Shown piece by piece: positions 15,049 through 21,344 of a stretch of DNA of 21,344 nucleotides (its first letter is position 1; the number at the start of each line of letters is the position of its first letter). The DNA is from Flavobacterium sp. (GTDB lineage Bacteria > Bacteroidota > Bacteroidia > Flavobacteriales > Flavobacteriaceae): contig NZ_JASLCE010000061.1 in NCBI RefSeq assembly GCF_030146175.1, positions 1-21,344 of the forward strand, written 5' to 3'. A model generated the notes under the pieces. The model was not told the DNA's origin. It was given only the letters and a program-made list of their open reading frames with translations, and searched no databases. Both the position numbers and the translations under genes were made by a program.

Positions 15049-15510
15049 AAATTAGATAACAATTAAATACAAAAAATTATGAATGAATATCCATTAGCAA
15101 AGTTTTCCTTCGAAGTTGATTGGGGTGGAACGAAATTAGGTTTCACGGAAGTTACCGGAATGCAGATTGAAACTGACGTTACGGAATACAGACACGGAGC
15201 GAGCCCGGACTTCAGTAAAATCAAAATGCCAGGACTTAGAAAATTCTCGAACATCACATTAAAACGTGGTTCTTTCAAAAGCGATAACGAGTATTTTACT
15301 TGGTTGAACACCATCAACTTGAATACAGTTGAGCGTCGTTCGGTTACGATTTCTCTTTTAGACGAAACCGGAGCACCGGCCATTACATGGAAAGTGAAAA
15401 ACGCATTCCCTGTTAAATTACAGGCTACCGATTTGAAAGCGGACGCAAGTGAAGTTGCTATCGAAACGTTAGAGATTGCTCACGAAGGATTAACTATTGA
15501 AAATAACTAG
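15025..15510 (+). repeat. Direct repeat copy 2: sheath tail, spacer and tube gene
   Basis: Second copy of the block at 13170-13656. The tandem arrangement sheath-tube-sheath-tube indicates duplication of a sheath-tube unit, after which the sheaths diverged while the tubes did not. Confidence 0.9.
15079..15510 (+). CDS. Tail tube protein, copy 2 (gp19-like)
   Basis: The product is 143 residues, identical to copy 1 at 13225-13656 and with the same family features. It ends with TAG where copy 1 ends with TAA, and the next gene begins two bases later, so translation may be coupled. Having two genes for one identical subunit would raise tube supply relative to each sheath; this is an inference. 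About two dozen third-position or synonymous first-position differences show that the copies are not a very recent exact duplication. Confidence 0.93.
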   Translation: MNEYPLAKFSFEVDWGGTKLGFTEVTGMQIETDVTEYRHGASPDFSKIKMPGLRKFSNITLKRGSFKSDNEYFTWLNTINLNTVERRSVTISLLDETGAPAITWKVKNAFPVKLQATDLKADASEVAIETLEIAHEGLTIENN

Positions 15511-15512
15511 TC

Positions 15513-15953
15513 ATGGCAGGCTTATATCCTCCAACAAGCTTTTCGTTTACAGTTAGCGGAGTAGCATCAGAGGGTATTGACTCCAGATTTCAATCTGTAT
15601 CTGGATTATCTACAGAAATTGGAACTGAGGAGTATGCAGAAGGAGGTGAGAACCGATTTGTTCATCAACTTCCACTGCGTCCAAAATATCCTAATTTAGT
15701 TTTAAAGCGTGGGCTTGTAGAAGACTCCGGATTGATTGAATGGTGTAGAGCTGCCATGGAACGATTCGAGTTCGCCCCCAAAGATTTAGTCATCACACTT
15801 TCTGGTGGAGCTGATTCGACAGCACCATCGATGTCTTGGAATGTTGTAGGCGCATATCCGGTAAAATGGGATGTGTCCGAATTTAATGCTGAAGAAAGTA
15901 AGCTGGCTATTGAAACGATAGAACTCAAATATAGATATTACACAATACCTTAA
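15513..15953 (+). CDS. Tube-initiator-like tail tube paralogue (Afp5-like)
   Basis: The product is 146 residues, starting ATG two bases after the previous stop. It belongs to the same gp19-like fold family as the tube protein but is clearly diverged: LYPPTSFSFTVSGVASEGID at the start, FQSVSGLSTEIGTEEYAEGG, then LRPKYPNLVLKRGLVEDSGL and the ending KLAIETIELKYRYYTI. In Afp and PVC the equivalent diverged tube proteins form the first rings joining the tube to the spike and baseplate. The position after the main tube genes and before the adaptor genes fits that role. It is followed by an unusually long structured gap of 224 bases. Confidence 0.88.
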   Translation: MAGLYPPTSFSFTVSGVASEGIDSRFQSVSGLSTEIGTEEYAEGGENRFVHQLPLRPKYPNLVLKRGLVEDSGLIEWCRAAMERFEFAPKDLVITLSGGADSTAPSMSWNVVGAYPVKWDVSEFNAEESKLAIETIELKYRYYTIP

Positions 15954-16177
15954 GCAAGCGACCTAAGCTTGTAATTTGAATAGCAAAACTAAACACATAA
16001 AGTGTATTAGTTAAAGGTAAAATCTTAACTAAATCTTTTTTAAAAAAAAGGCAACAGTTTGATTGTTAAAATCAACCTGAATGGACGCTTTATGTGTTTG
16101 GTTTTTTAATAAATAGCGCTTTAAGGTGCTTATTGTCAGTATTTAAAGCGTTTACTAATCCATTAAAAGCAAACGAA
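15954..16177 (+). other. 224-base structured gap inside the operon
   Basis: This gap holds an imperfect 20-base inverted repeat (15985-16004 with 16086-16105, about 18 of 20 pairing), an inner hairpin TTAGTTAA/TTAACTAA (16007-16014 with 16025-16032), a small hairpin TTGATT/AATCAA near 16060-16077, and a further hairpin CGCTTTAA/TTAAAGCG (16117-16124 with 16143-16150). Most other gaps in the operon are under 35 bases. It could be a transcript-level attenuator or processing site, a small RNA, or a miniature inserted element. No coding frame is convincing: a GTG-started extension of the next gene from 16094 is rejected. Confidence 0.65.
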
Positions 16178-16339
16178 ATGCCAATAGAAATAAAAGAACT
16201 CCATATTAAGATAAATGTGGACGATAATGCATCCGGTACGACAACTGCCACATCGGCAGATAAGGAAGGAATCATGCGGGCAATCAGCGAAAGCGTAGAA
16301 CAAATAGTAACTATTGAACAACGTAAAAAAGAAAGATAA
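16178..16339 (+). CDS. Small DUF5908-family eCIS protein (Afp6-position)
   Basis: The product is 53 residues starting MPIEIKELHIKINVDD, the hallmark N-terminus of DUF5908 proteins found in Bacteroidota contractile injection loci. The start is set at ATG 16178 because the conserved family sequence begins there; the 28 residues readable upstream from a GTG are hydrophobic, unlike the family, and overlap hairpin sequence. The C-terminal half is acidic to helical (GIMRAISESVEQIVTIEQRK). Its position corresponds to Afp6, a small protein of unknown function between tube and adaptor genes. It overlaps the next gene by one base (TAATG), so translational coupling is likely. Confidence 0.8.
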   Translation: MPIEIKELHIKINVDDNASGTTTATSADKEGIMRAISESVEQIVTIEQRKKER

Positions 16340-17073
16340 TGGGAGGATCAATTCAAAAATTAACTATTGGAACCTATAAAGATTCAAACTATGAAACCAG
16401 AATCTTGATGGGCGCTTTTAAAGCTTTTATCAATCCTGCAGGTTTTTCCATGACCTATAAATCAAATTTTTCTTCAGAACAAGCACAGGGTAATTCCAAA
16501 GCGAGTTTGAAATACGCCAATTCGCTTCCGTCTGATCTACAATTAGATTTTCTTTTTGATGGAACAGGGGTATCAGAGGCAAATGCCGTAAATAAGGCAC
16601 TGAGTAGTGCCGCTCAAAAAGCGGGACAAGGATCAGCATTCGCAGCGGCTGCAGTGGCAAAACAGATAAAAGATTTTTATAAGGCTACAGGACAACTTGA
16701 AGGATCGATTCATAAACCCTATAATGTTATTATAAACTGGGGTGATTTTGAATTTCTGGGAATTCTGTCGGAGTTTACCATCGAATATAAATTATTCAAC
16801 AATGAAGGAAGGCCGTTACGAGCCATCGGAAAAGCAAAATTCTCAGAATCCATTAGTCCGGAACTCGCTGCAAAATCAGATAAACTAAACTCGCCCGATC
16901 TTACCCATAAACGAACGGTAGTAGATGGTGATACACTGCCTTTGATGACCGAAAGAATTTATGGAGACTCCAAATACTATTTAGAAGTTGCCAAAGTAAA
17001 CGGTATTATCGATTTCAGGCAATTAATTCCCGGACAAGAATTATTCTTTCCACCTATAGCAAAAATATCTTAA
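16339..17073 (+). CDS. LysM-domain tube-baseplate adaptor (Afp7-like)
   Basis: The product is 244 residues. The N-terminal part contains FKAFINPAGFSMTYKSNF and, near residues 125-165, NVIINWGDFEFLGILSEFTI, features of Afp7/Pvc7 (gp53/gp54-like) adaptors. Residues about 190-243 form a LysM-like module (TVVDGDTLPLMTERIYGDSK, ending IPGQELFFPP). In phage and eCIS baseplates this type of protein sits between spike and tube and its LysM mediates packing in the baseplate rather than cell-wall binding. An Ala-rich helical stretch occurs at about residues 82-115. It starts inside the stop codon of the DUF5908 gene and is followed by the spike gene after one base. Confidence 0.88.
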   Translation: MGGSIQKLTIGTYKDSNYETRILMGAFKAFINPAGFSMTYKSNFSSEQAQGNSKASLKYANSLPSDLQLDFLFDGTGVSEANAVNKALSSAAQKAGQGSAFAAAAVAKQIKDFYKATGQLEGSIHKPYNVIINWGDFEFLGILSEFTIEYKLFNNEGRPLRAIGKAKFSESISPELAAKSDKLNSPDLTHKRTVVDGDTLPLMTERIYGDSKYYLEVAKVNGIIDFRQLIPGQELFFPPIAKIS

Positions 17074-17074
17074 G

Positions 17075-18820
17075 ATGAATAATAGCGGCTACATACAAAC
17101 AGCAAAAACTCCCGACCTGATAACCTATAAAGTGATGTCTGGAGACACAGAACTGCCCGTTCAATACGGCGTAAAAAGTATTGTGGTAGAAAAAGAAGTG
17201 AATAGGATTCCACATGCCCGCATTGTTATTTTAGATGGAAGTGCTCCGGATCAGGACTTTAAACTAAGTAGTGAAAACTTACTAATCCCGGGAAAGGAAA
17301 TTGAAATTACGGTCGGATACCATTCCAAAGAAGAAACCATTTTTAAAGGTGTTGTGGTCAAACATAACTTAAAAGTTAAAAACGGATCGACCTACCTGAT
17401 TGTAGAGTGTAAAGACAAAGCGGTCAAAATGACGTTGGGAAGAAAAAGCAAGTATTTCTACGAAAGTAAAGACAGCGATATTATCGAAGAACTGATTGGA
17501 AATAGTGGCGCCAGTGCAGATGTCGAAGCGACAGCAAAAACGCATAAGGAATTGGTACAATACCGTGCTTCCGATTGGGATTTTATGGTAACCCGCGCAC
17601 AGGCCAATGGTAAACTTTGTTTTGTAGACGACGGAACCGTTAAAGTAGCCAAACCCAAAGTGAGCGGCGAAGCGGTAGAAACCGTAGTCTTTGGTTCTTC
17701 TATTCATGAATTTGAAGGAGAAATCGACGCCAGAGATCAGTTTAGTAAGATCACCGCTACTTCGTGGAGTTATGCCGATCAGGAAATCGTAGAAGCAGAA
17801 GCGCAGGATCCTGCCATTGCACTCAATGGTGACTTATCGCCAAGTGATCTGGCTGGTGTTTTCGGAATCGAAGACCTGCAATTGCGACACGGAGGTAAGA
17901 TCACTCAGGAAGAATTACAAGACTGGAGCGATGCCAAAGCTGTTTTTCAGCAATTAGCAAAAACACGCGGAACGGTAAAGTTTCAAGGGATTTCAAAAGT
18001 AAAACCAGGCGTCTTATTAAAATTAGAAGGTTTAGGAACCCGATTTAACGGTACCATTTATGTTACAGGCGTACGCCATGAAGTTGCAGAAGGAAACTGG
18101 TTGGTAACCGCACAATTTGGGCTAACACCAACATGGTTTTCAGAAACCTATGACGTGAGCGAAATGCCGGGATCCGGAATTATGCCAGCCATTAGCGGAT
18201 TACATGTTGGAGTAGTGTCACAATTGGAATCGGATCCGGATGGAGATGACCGAATTCTGGTGCAAATACCAATTATTAACAATGAAGAAGAAGGAATCTG
18301 GTGTCGTGTAGCAACACTTGATGCCGGAGAAAACAGAGGCTCTTTTTTCCGACCGGAAATTGGGGATGAGGTTATTATTGGTTTTATAAACGACGATCCA
18401 AACGATGCTGTAGTCCTGGGAATGTTGCACAGTAGTGCCAAACCGGCACCGATAACAGCCACCGACGACAATCATGAAAAAGGATTCGTGACCCGAAGTG
18501 AAATGAAAATGATTTTCAATGATGATAAAATCTCCTATACACTTGAAACACCGGCTGGTAAGAAAGTGATTTTAGACGAAGATGCCGATATTATAAAGAT
18601 TGAAGATGAACATTCGAACGTACTCACCTTTAAGAGTGATGGTATTACGATGGAAAGTGCAGGAGATATTAAAATTAAAGCCTCCGGAGATGTAAGCATC
18701 GAAGGAACCAATGTAAAACTGAAAGCCAGTGCACAGTTTAAAGCCGAAGGAAGTTCCGGTTCGGAAGTATCCTCAGGAGCGGTAACTGTAGTCAAAGGAT
18801 CGCAGGTAAAAATCAACTAA
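17075..18820 (+). CDS. VgrG-like central spike protein (Afp8-like, gp27-gp5 fusion)
   Basis: The product is 581 residues. Residues about 20-365 are the gp27-like hub (SIVVEKEVNRIPHARIVILD, GKEIEITVGYHSKEETIFKG, VQYRASDWDFMVTRAQANGK). Residues about 370-468 are a gp5-like OB-fold (GLHVGVVSQLESDPDGDDRI, GSFFRPEIGDEVIIGFINDD). Residues about 485-581 are a repetitive beta-prism (KVILDEDADIIKIEDEHSNV, then GDIKIKASGDVSIEGTNVKL). It would trimerise into the spike at the tip of the tube and carry the PAAR tip. No effector-like C-terminal extension is present: the protein ends directly after the beta region. The start 1 base after the adaptor stop implies coupling. Confidence 0.93.
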   Translation: MNNSGYIQTAKTPDLITYKVMSGDTELPVQYGVKSIVVEKEVNRIPHARIVILDGSAPDQDFKLSSENLLIPGKEIEITVGYHSKEETIFKGVVVKHNLKVKNGSTYLIVECKDKAVKMTLGRKSKYFYESKDSDIIEELIGNSGASADVEATAKTHKELVQYRASDWDFMVTRAQANGKLCFVDDGTVKVAKPKVSGEAVETVVFGSSIHEFEGEIDARDQFSKITATSWSYADQEIVEAEAQDPAIALNGDLSPSDLAGVFGIEDLQLRHGGKITQEELQDWSDAKAVFQQLAKTRGTVKFQGISKVKPGVLLKLEGLGTRFNGTIYVTGVRHEVAEGNWLVTAQFGLTPTWFSETYDVSEMPGSGIMPAISGLHVGVVSQLESDPDGDDRILVQIPIINNEEEGIWCRVATLDAGENRGSFFRPEIGDEVIIGFINDDPNDAVVLGMLHSSAKPAPITATDDNHEKGFVTRSEMKMIFNDDKISYTLETPAGKKVILDEDADIIKIEDEHSNVLTFKSDGITMESAGDIKIKASGDVSIEGTNVKLKASAQFKAEGSSGSEVSSGAVTVVKGSQVKIN

Positions 18821-18904
18821 AAAAGCGATAAGGATCGCGATGACGGAGAAGTGATGCAGCGGAAGCGATGTCTTACGAACTGAAAAAATTATAACGAACA
18901 ATAT
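18821..18904 (+). other. 84-base gap between spike and PAAR genes
   Basis: The gap is richer in G and A than the other gaps of the operon, with GCGA words (GCGATAAGGATCGCGATGA). No hairpin followed by a T run and no coding frame is evident. Together with the 143-base gap at 19196-19338, which is also GC-richer than usual here, it isolates the PAAR gene. Confidence 0.5.
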
Positions 18905-19195
18905 ATGAAACCAGCAGCACGAATCACAGATATGCATACCTGCCCGATGGTTACAGGAAATGTACCTCACGTAGGCGGACCTATATTGCCGGCCGGCGAA
19001 CCGACAGTATTAATTGGCGGAATGCCCGCAGCAAGAGTAGGCGACAAAGCAGTCTGTACCGGTCCACCCGACACGATAGCAGCCGGATCATCGACCGTTT
19101 TAATAGGCGGAAAACCGGCAGCAAGACAAGGCGATACTACAGCACATGGAGGTGTTATAGCGGCCGGTCTGCCCACTGTGTTAATTGGGGGATAA
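18905..19195 (+). CDS. PAAR-repeat spike tip protein (Afp10-position)
   Basis: The product is 96 residues, beginning MKPAARITDMHTCPM, with repeated TVLIGG-x-PAAR-x-GD units (GGMPAARVGD, GGKPAARQGD) and a final TVLIGG. His and Cys residues in DMHTCP, VCTGPP and TTAHGG would coordinate the metal at the tip, as known for PAAR proteins. It sharpens the VgrG-like spike. It is a bare PAAR with no toxin domain attached. Its GC looks higher than its neighbours, partly forced by Gly/Ala/Pro content. Unlike the tightly packed genes around it, it has long gaps on both sides (84 bases before, 143 after), and it comes before the gp25-like gene, reversing the Afp9-Afp10 order. Confidence 0.93.
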   Translation: MKPAARITDMHTCPMVTGNVPHVGGPILPAGEPTVLIGGMPAARVGDKAVCTGPPDTIAAGSSTVLIGGKPAARQGDTTAHGGVIAAGLPTVLIGG

Positions 19196-19338
19196 TGCTG
19201 CATAATGCTATTTAAACTCAGTAAGGGCTACCGCATTCGGCCTGCCTGAAAACTGAAACAGCTATAACCACACCGCGGTAAACAAAGGCATCAGATTACC
19301 GATAAACTATTACAATAAAAAAATATATAAAGAACAGT

Positions 19339-19749
19339 ATGAAAATAAATACAGATTTTTTAGGAATAGGTTGGAGCTTTCCGCCTGAGTTTAATAAAGC
19401 AGAAGGAGGCGTGACGATGACTACTGATGTTGAAGATATCAATAACAGTTTAATAATCCTTTTGTCTACGCGACCAGGAGAACGTGTTATGTTTCCAAAC
19501 TATGGCTGTGATTTACAGGAAATGCTTTTTAAGCCCCTGGAACTAACACTAATCACACAAATGAAAGGTATTATTGAACGCGCCATCTTGTACCACGAGC
19601 CCCGAATCAATATTATCAGTATTGAAATTGATACTACAGAAGAACTGGAAGGACAGGTGTTGATACATATCGATTATGAAGTAAGAAATACCAATACGAG
19701 AAGCAATGTTGTTTTCCCTTTCTATAAAGGAGAAGCCACAGCAATCTAA
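19339..19749 (+). CDS. gp25-like baseplate wedge protein (Afp9-like)
   Basis: The product is 136 residues. DFLGIGWSFPPEFNKAEGGV at the start, STRPGERVMFPNYGCDLQEM near residues 50-70, and HEPRINI near residue 86 (the conserved E-P-R-I of the gp25 family) identify it. gp25 proteins link the baseplate to the first sheath ring and nucleate sheath assembly through a sheath-like handshake fold. It lies between the PAAR gene and the large baseplate gene, with gaps of 143 and 91 bases in which no further gene is seen. Confidence 0.93.
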   Translation: MKINTDFLGIGWSFPPEFNKAEGGVTMTTDVEDINNSLIILLSTRPGERVMFPNYGCDLQEMLFKPLELTLITQMKGIIERAILYHEPRINIISIEIDTTEELEGQVLIHIDYEVRNTNTRSNVVFPFYKGEATAI

Positions 19750-19840
19750 ACGACTTGTAATTACTGTAACCCAATTCGATTTTGCCAGAATAGTTTACAT
19801 CAAGTAGTGCATCTGACCATAGAAAATTAAATATAAACAA

Positions 19841-21344
19841 ATGAAAAAAATAGATACATTTTCGCATTATCGTGACGGAAAATCACAAATGCAACGCTTT
19901 TTAACAGAACTTGATCCCAGTAATCTTGAATTGCACGATTTCGATTTGTTTGATTGGCTACTCTTTGCAAACAATTTTGCCACTCATGTAAATTATTTTG
20001 ATAAAAATGATGCAACAACACCAAACGGAACCTGGGAAGGCTTTTTTTTAGGTGCCGATGATTATTCCATTCCGCGTAGGGAAAGTGTTGCTTACAAAAG
20101 CCTGAAAAAAGAGGTTACAGAACTTGTCGCTCAATTTGAGAAAGACGGAAGTCTTACGCCTCACATGACGTTATTTATCTGCTTTATTAAGTTGATGGAT
20201 TTTTCGAAAAAGGCACTTAATAATCTTACCAAAAGACATTTGGATTTCTATTACAATGAAATCCTTCAGATCGAAAAACAAGATGCCCAATCGGATAAAG
20301 TCTATGTGATTTTCGAATTAGCCAAAAAAGCAATCCAAGAAAGAGTGCCGGAAGGTACCTTGCTTGATGCCAAAAAAGATGCAACAGGTAAAAAACGTGT
20401 TTTTAAAACCGATAAAGAACTTATTGCCAGTCAGGCAAAAGTGGTTGAACTTAAAAGCTTTTTAAACGATAAAACAAAAAAAGAATTAAAAATAGCCCGT
20501 GCGGTAAATACCTTAGACGGAATTGCCGAAAAATTAACGGAAACCAGCAATTACTGGTGGCCTTTTGGATACAATTCGGTGGAATCCAAAAAGGAGAACT
20601 CGGACTTTAAAGAACTTGAAAACGCCAAACTGGGTTTTTCAATCGCTTCCTCATTGCTAAATTTAAAAGAAGGGGAACGTACCGTAACGGTTACGATTAG
20701 CTTTAAAGATAACGGAACTTCAAAATTAGGAGGGTTAACGCTTACTGAAATTGAAAACAATATCAAATTGCTTTACAGTGGTGAAAAAGAATGGGTGTCC
20801 GGTAGCGCAATAAGATGTATTACAAACGATGCTAAAAGTCTACAGTTATCCTTTACGTTAACGAAAAACTTCCCGGCCGTAGTGAGCTACAATAAAGAAG
20901 TGTTGGGTGGAACATTCCTGACCAATTTTGCTATTGCGCGATTTATGATCGAAGGCAATAAGTATTATGAATTGTATGAAGCACTGGCTGAGAAAGAAAT
21001 CCAAAACGTTGATATTGCCGTTGATGTAAAAGGGGTAAAATCCGTTTTGATTGAAAACGATAACAGTACGCTAAATCCGGAAAAAGATTGTTTCCCATTT
21101 ACCGCACAACCGGTAACAGGATCTAATTTTTTTATCAAATATCCGGAGATGTTTGCTAAAAAATGGGATAAAGCATCGATTACAATCGATTGGAAAAACA
21201 CGCCGGAATCGATACGAGATCTTTATCAAGGCTATACGATTAAACCCAATATTGTTGTTTCGAAAAATTCGTTTAGCGCTGCTAAAACGAAGAGTTCCGT
21301 TGTGGTTCAAGACGATCATTTTAAAGCAAATGCTTTTCTTTTAG
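19841..21344 (+). CDS. Large baseplate protein, Afp11/gp6-like, cut by right edge
   Basis: The frame is open from ATG at 19841 to the window end (501 codons visible, no stop). The N-terminus has LDPSNLELHDFDLFDWLLFA, then NFATHVNYFDKND and GTWEGFF, a pattern I know from large baseplate (wedge, J/gp47/gp6-type) proteins of Bacteroidota eCIS, where F-A-x-x-(Y/F)-A-x-x-(I/V)-N-Y-(Y/F) is conserved. A helical, Lys/Glu-rich segment covers about residues 80-240 and a beta-rich region follows from about 265 (LGFSIASSLLNLKEGERTVT). The gene order after the gp25-like gene fits Afp11. Family members often exceed 1000 residues, so about half or more is missing. Confidence 0.75.
   Translation, partial: MKKIDTFSHYRDGKSQMQRFLTELDPSNLELHDFDLFDWLLFANNFATHVNYFDKNDATTPNGTWEGFFLGADDYSIPRRESVAYKSLKKEVTELVAQFEKDGSLTPHMTLFICFIKLMDFSKKALNNLTKRHLDFYYNEILQIEKQDAQSDKVYVIFELAKKAIQERVPEGTLLDAKKDATGKKRVFKTDKELIASQAKVVELKSFLNDKTKKELKIARAVNTLDGIAEKLTETSNYWWPFGYNSVESKKENSDFKELENAKLGFSIASSLLNLKEGERTVTVTISFKDNGTSKLGGLTLTEIENNIKLLYSGEKEWVSGSAIRCITNDAKSLQLSFTLTKNFPAVVSYNKEVLGGTFLTNFAIARFMIEGNKYYELYEALAEKEIQNVDIAVDVKGVKSVLIENDNSTLNPEKDCFPFTAQPVTGSNFFIKYPEMFAKKWDKASITIDWKNTPESIRDLYQGYTIKPNIVVSKNSFSAAKTKSSVVVQDDHFKANAFLL

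Noticed and set aside
13170..15510. Direct repeats as the ends of a composite transposon
   Set aside because: The repeats are structural tube genes with no transposase or terminal inverted repeats, so gene duplication explains them.
16094..16177. GTG-started N-terminal extension of the DUF5908 protein
   Set aside because: The family starts MPIEIKEL at 16178, and the extension is hydrophobic and overlaps hairpin sequence.
17075..19195. Type VI secretion system rather than eCIS, because of VgrG- and PAAR-like genes
   Set aside because: The DUF4255 cap, CIS tape measure, DUF5908 and LysM adaptor are eCIS features, and no TssJ/L/M membrane-complex genes or Hcp/TssB/TssC pair are present in the window.

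Overview
The window looks like a chromosomal segment from a Flavobacterium-like member of the Bacteroidota. The reasons are low GC, no clear Shine-Dalgarno sites, a TAnnTTTG-type -7 promoter element before the main operon, and a large surface protein ending in a gliding-motility/type IX secretion (T9SS) sorting domain. No RNA genes, CRISPR arrays, transposase genes or integrase genes were seen.

Layout. (1) 1-5662, minus: a very large T9SS-exported adhesin-like protein. It is a mosaic of anchor, fibronectin III, CUB-like, Ig/PKD-like and sorting domains, and its last few residues lie outside the left edge. (2) 5663-6042: a 380-base AT-rich gap that ends in a short orphan coding tail. (3) 6043-7869, plus: an unrecognised exported protein with two Asp-box motifs. 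A strong hairpin at 7878-7923 separates it from the next, convergent gene. (4) 7943-10285, minus: the tape measure protein of a contractile injection system, with an unusual Q/N-rich central stretch, preceded by a small six-cysteine protein. (5) 10286-10891: a 606-base divergent regulatory gap. (6) 10892 to the right edge, plus: the structural operon of an extracellular contractile injection system (eCIS, the Afp/PVC/MAC type of phage-tail-like particle).

The plus-strand operon reads in order: cap/terminator (DUF4255, Afp16-like), sheath 1, tube, sheath 2, tube, tube-initiator-like protein, small DUF5908 protein, LysM adaptor (Afp7-like), VgrG-like spike (Afp8-like), PAAR tip, gp25-like baseplate protein (Afp9-like), and the start of a large baseplate protein (Afp11-like) that runs off the right edge. 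Together these would build a tube inside a contractile sheath on a baseplate with a PAAR-tipped spike. The remaining expected parts (second wedge protein, fibre, AAA+ ATPase, cargo) are not in the window and would be sought to the right.

The most notable points are a tandem sheath-tube duplication whose two tube genes differ only at synonymous sites, a roughly 92-residue insertion in sheath 1 with an EF-hand-like loop, the Q/N-rich repeat inside the tape measure protein, and a structured gap inside the operon at about 15985-16150.
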